A program made the translations under genes and the position numbers. The notes under the pieces were generated by a model, which was given only the letters and a program-made list of their open reading frames with translations, ran no database searches and was not told the DNA's origin. A stretch of DNA of 22,266 nt from Hypsibius dujardini (taxonomy: Eukaryota > Tardigrada > Eutardigrada > Parachela > Hypsibiidae). The stretch covers positions 1 to 22,266 of the forward strand of contig LRSR01005436.1 in assembly GCA_001579985.1 (NCBI GenBank), given 5' to 3'. This document shows, in pieces, positions 19,294 to 22,266 of this stretch. The first letter of the stretch is position 1. Each line of letters opens with the position of its first letter.

Positions 19294-22266
19294 ATGTTGA
19301 AGATCCAACTATGTCTCTTAGCATTGCTGCTCGGCTTGGCCATTGCGGAGGAGACTCGGAAATCATACAAGGGGTAATTTCTGACGTTTTAACCTTTTTT
19401 TCCTCCTGAATCCTCTCTGTGAACTTTAATATATATAAATTGCGTTAATCTGAAATTTAATTTAGTTTAATTGTAATTTCATACGTTTTAAGATGGCTGT
19501 CAAGCTATGTACGGCAAAACAAGCATTTCATTTTAGGTACAAAGTATACCTTTTGACTCTGGAAACTCAAGCACAACTGGACTTCCTCAACCGGATGAAT
19601 GACGACCTTCTAACCAAGGATCTTGCTGGAGAGGTTTGTCTTTGAGGCTTTTACGGCCATTTGGCCACTTTTAAATTAAATTTTTCAATCTTAAAAATAT
19701 TGTTTTAAGGTTGAACTATGGACGGAGCGGAACCAGCTGACCAAGGCACTCCCACAAACGGTCAACATGATGGTATCACCGCGGGAAGACAAGGAATTTT
19801 TGAGGCTGATCAACGGCCAAACTATCCAACATAAAGTTGAAATCCCCGATCTTTCTGTGTATGTTGCTCACATGCTGATAACATTGCACTGACGTGTCAG
19901 GTTTGGTAGCTTGAAATTCTGATTCTTCAGACTGCTTGAAGAGGAGTCATACATCTCGCCGAGCGATCAGCGTGTGATTTCCGAAGGCGGAATGACATGG
20001 ACAGCCTACCATCGATATTCAACGGTAATTATTTGTCGACTATTTCCATACAATCACCGTGCTGCAATTCCAAGCAACTGTCTTTATTTAATTATCATAT
20101 CGCAAATTTTAATGCGTAACCTTTTTAGGAAACCGCTATAGTCTCCCCCTTTCACCACCATTCCCTATTGTCACTCCCCTTTCGCATCCCGTTTCACTAT
20201 TGACATCTCGTTTTCAACTCGTATCAATTATCATTAATTTGAATGTTGTCACAAAAATACTTCAACGTTTTGACTGAGCGGAAAAAAAATTAGAATCACA
20301 AAAATGATTTTTGTTTGTATTTTACAGATAAACTAAAAGTTTGATTGACATTGTATCGAATTGCTTCTTGCAATTGTACTTTACGAATTCAATGAAATAT
20401 ATTTCTTTTTTAATTACAGTTGGTCGTTCAGAGATACAAATGTATTTTTCTATGAATTACCCGTAATATATTTCGGATTTTCCGCGCAGGGATGTAATTG
20501 AGCCCACCATGTGACAACCAAAATATATCTACAATGTATTTATCTATTTTGTAGCAAGTGACAACGAAAAGTAGTTCAGTTGAAGTTGGTTGTAAAGAAT
20601 GTCATCCCTAAAATATTGAGACTTCCAGCTGAGTTTTTAGTACCTTACGACGGTCAGCTTAAGTGAACTTTAAGTGATCGCATTTACCGTAAGCTAACTG
20701 GATTTTAAGATGATATTTTATTTGAGAAAAGTGGTGATTATAGTAAAAAAGGGCTGCGTATGGGCAGAGGCTCATTTATGGTTCTAACAGGTCGGAACCA
20801 GGACTCCTGAGGGGTGGGCCAGGGTGGGCAAAGGGACAAAAATAATTTTTTCAAAACTCAACCGAAAATTCGGCCCATTCTTTCTGATCTTTTTAAAACT
20901 TGTGGACGTCTGAGGGTCGAATTTTCAAGGGGGCTCCCTGCGATTTCAAGACATTTTCAGAAACTTTACTGTATTCCCTGTCAGATCGCATCGGCGTGTG
21001 TCTCACGTGACGTACTGCATCTGCCGACCAATCGCAGCCCATCACAGTGCGAGCGTGCAGCCAATGGTCTTTCTTGGAATTACGTGCCTAGCGCTCGGCC
21101 TTTTTTGCATACAGTTTGCTAGTGTTTGATATTTTATAGACTAAATTTATCTTATATACACCACCAAATTTTCTGTAGTCATGTGAAACTTCATATATAT
21201 ATAAGTAATGTGACTGACAAATGGTGCAATTAGATTGAGCGTTTTCTGGAGACCCTTGCCACAAATTACTCGGCCATCGTGGAAAAAAGCACCCTGGGGA
21301 AATCTTACGAGGGCCGGAATTTGTACCTCATGAAGATTGGCAAGCCCAGAGCAGATGGCAAGACTAAACCAGCCGTTTGGATGGATGCCCGTAAGTCTGT
21401 GGTACATGAACGTTTAGAAGTCACATTTTTAATCCAAAATCTTTGTTATAGAAATTCACGCTCGTGAATGGATTGCTTGCGCCACGGTTACATACATGTA
21501 CGGGGGCCATATCACATCCTCAGAAGAAAACATTCCATTGAATTCTTCCATGTATGGTTAAAGGATGAACAAATTGGTAACCGAGTACGGCTTGAACGAG
21601 ACCGTCACCCGGATGGTGGACCAAATTGACTGGTATGTCCTTCCTGTGATCAACGTAGACGGCTATGAATTCACTCATACAAACGTAAGACTTGATCTTT
21701 TATTTACAATTTTCATGTGCTATCTGTGCTTCTAAAATGTATGATTGAAGGAACGTCTGAATCGGCTGACAAGGCAAATCAATCCCTTCAGTTCCCGTAT
21801 CGGCGCTGACCCTAACCGAAACTACGACCACAAATGGATGCGTAAGTGAAAAATACGAGGGCACTTCTTTTGGAATTATCCGTTTGTCACTGCAGATTTG
21901 TTTTAAGGAACATAACTTCCTTTCAGTCCAAGGGGCAACCCAACAAGCTGGCACGGAGATTTACGCTGGCCCGTTTCCTTTCTCTGAACCGGAAAATCTT
22001 CACCTCACCGTAAGTACACCGACTCGTCAAGCCCCTAAACTTAAGAAATACGGCAACGCGTACTTAATGGATGAATGAATTTATTTTTGTGATCTGGCTT
22101 TCAGGAAGCTGTTCTGCAACGGCGCAATCAAATTAAAACCCTCTTGACTTTTCATTCCGCTGTGCAAATGTGGCTGCTACCTTGGGGATACGATCTGAAC
22201 TACCCCGACGATTATCAAGACCTTGTAGGGCTCGCAAATCATCCTCAAATTCCATCACTGTCGTAT
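19294..22266 (+). CDS. Secreted zinc procarboxypeptidase, M14A family (A/B-like), 3' end outside window
   Basis: Exons: 19294-19373, 19537-19633, 19710-19858, 19931-20024, 21234-21390, 21452-21497, 21564-21684, 21751-21841, 21927-22009 and 22105-22266 (continuing). All junctions are GT-AG with matching phase and give 360 residues so far. Residues 1-18 are a signal peptide (MLKIQLCLLALLLGLAIA). An activation peptide follows (about 22-125: YKVYLLTLETQAQLDFLN...). The catalytic domain begins near 127 (TWTAYHRYSTIERFLETLA). Zinc ligands are H195 and E198 (QIHAREW) and H323 (TFHSAVQ); the 128-residue spacing fits the family. R256 and N270-R271 (ADPNRNYD) match the substrate carboxylate-binding residues. 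The position equivalent to Tyr198 of bovine carboxypeptidase A is Ala325. The usual disulfide cysteine before the ETYxGP motif is absent (GATQQAGTEIYAGPFPFSEPEN). The catalytic Glu270 and the specificity-pocket residue lie beyond the window, so A versus B type is undecided. Expected role: hydrolysis of C-terminal residues in the gut lumen or extracellular space after zymogen activation. Confidence 0.93.
20790..20950 (-). repeat. Dispersed repeat family B, inverted copy in intron 4 of the carboxypeptidase gene
   Basis: The minus strand reads CGCAGGGAGCCCCCTTGAAA, then GGGCCGAATTTTCGGTTGAG, then TTGTCCCTTTGCCCACCC and AGTCCTGGTTCCGACC, parallel to 12392-12562. It sits in the largest carboxypeptidase intron (20025-21233). 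The rest of this intron shows no exon I can support. Confidence 0.65.

Noticed and set aside
21498-21563. In-frame TAA in the carboxypeptidase after HAREWIACATVTYM
   Set aside because: It lies inside a 66-nt GT-AG intron; removal restores TYMMNKLVTEYG, the expected family sequence.

Overview
This is eukaryotic (animal) nuclear DNA. Genes are split into many exons by GT-AG introns, many of them only 64-125 nt long, and there are several non-autonomous repeats. Gene content (natriuretic-peptide/guanylate-cyclase type receptors and a digestive-type M14 carboxypeptidase), the short introns and the lineage-style receptor expansion suggest an invertebrate. A tardigrade is my best guess, but that is inference and the sequence alone does not prove it.

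Layout. (1) 891-7092, minus strand: receptor gene 2, 9 exons, 520 aa predicted. (2) 7093-9000: intergenic, with one unrecognised plus-strand ORF (8212-8661) followed by AATAAA. (3) 9001-12940, minus strand: receptor gene 1, 10 exons, 544 aa, a tandem paralogue of gene 2 with almost all exon lengths and phases conserved. (4) 12941-13979: divergent intergenic region. (5) 13980 to about 17833, plus strand: a third, more divergent receptor copy. It has in-frame stops in two recognisable exons and the middle ligand-domain exons cannot be found, so it is a likely pseudogene. Possible downstream exon remnants lie at 18100-18402. (6) 18403-19293: intergenic, with a CAGG-rich simple repeat. (7) 19294-22266, plus strand: secreted procarboxypeptidase A/B-like gene, 10 exons, cut by the window edge at residue 360.

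The central observation is that splicing by conserved phase joins both minus-strand receptors into complete open frames. Each runs signal peptide, ANF-receptor-type ligand-binding domain, conserved Cys-rich juxtamembrane motif and one transmembrane helix, then stops after a tail of about 25-37 residues. No kinase-homology or cyclase domain follows. This is the architecture of a clearance-type (NPR-C-like) receptor rather than a receptor guanylate cyclase. Whether it is a functional clearance or decoy receptor, or two parallel truncations of receptor cyclases, cannot be settled here.

Repeats include a 200-bp MITE with 34/35-matching terminal inverted repeats inside an intron of gene 2, a pogo/Tigger-like MITE family (two copies), and two further dispersed families, one carrying poly-C/poly-G tracts.
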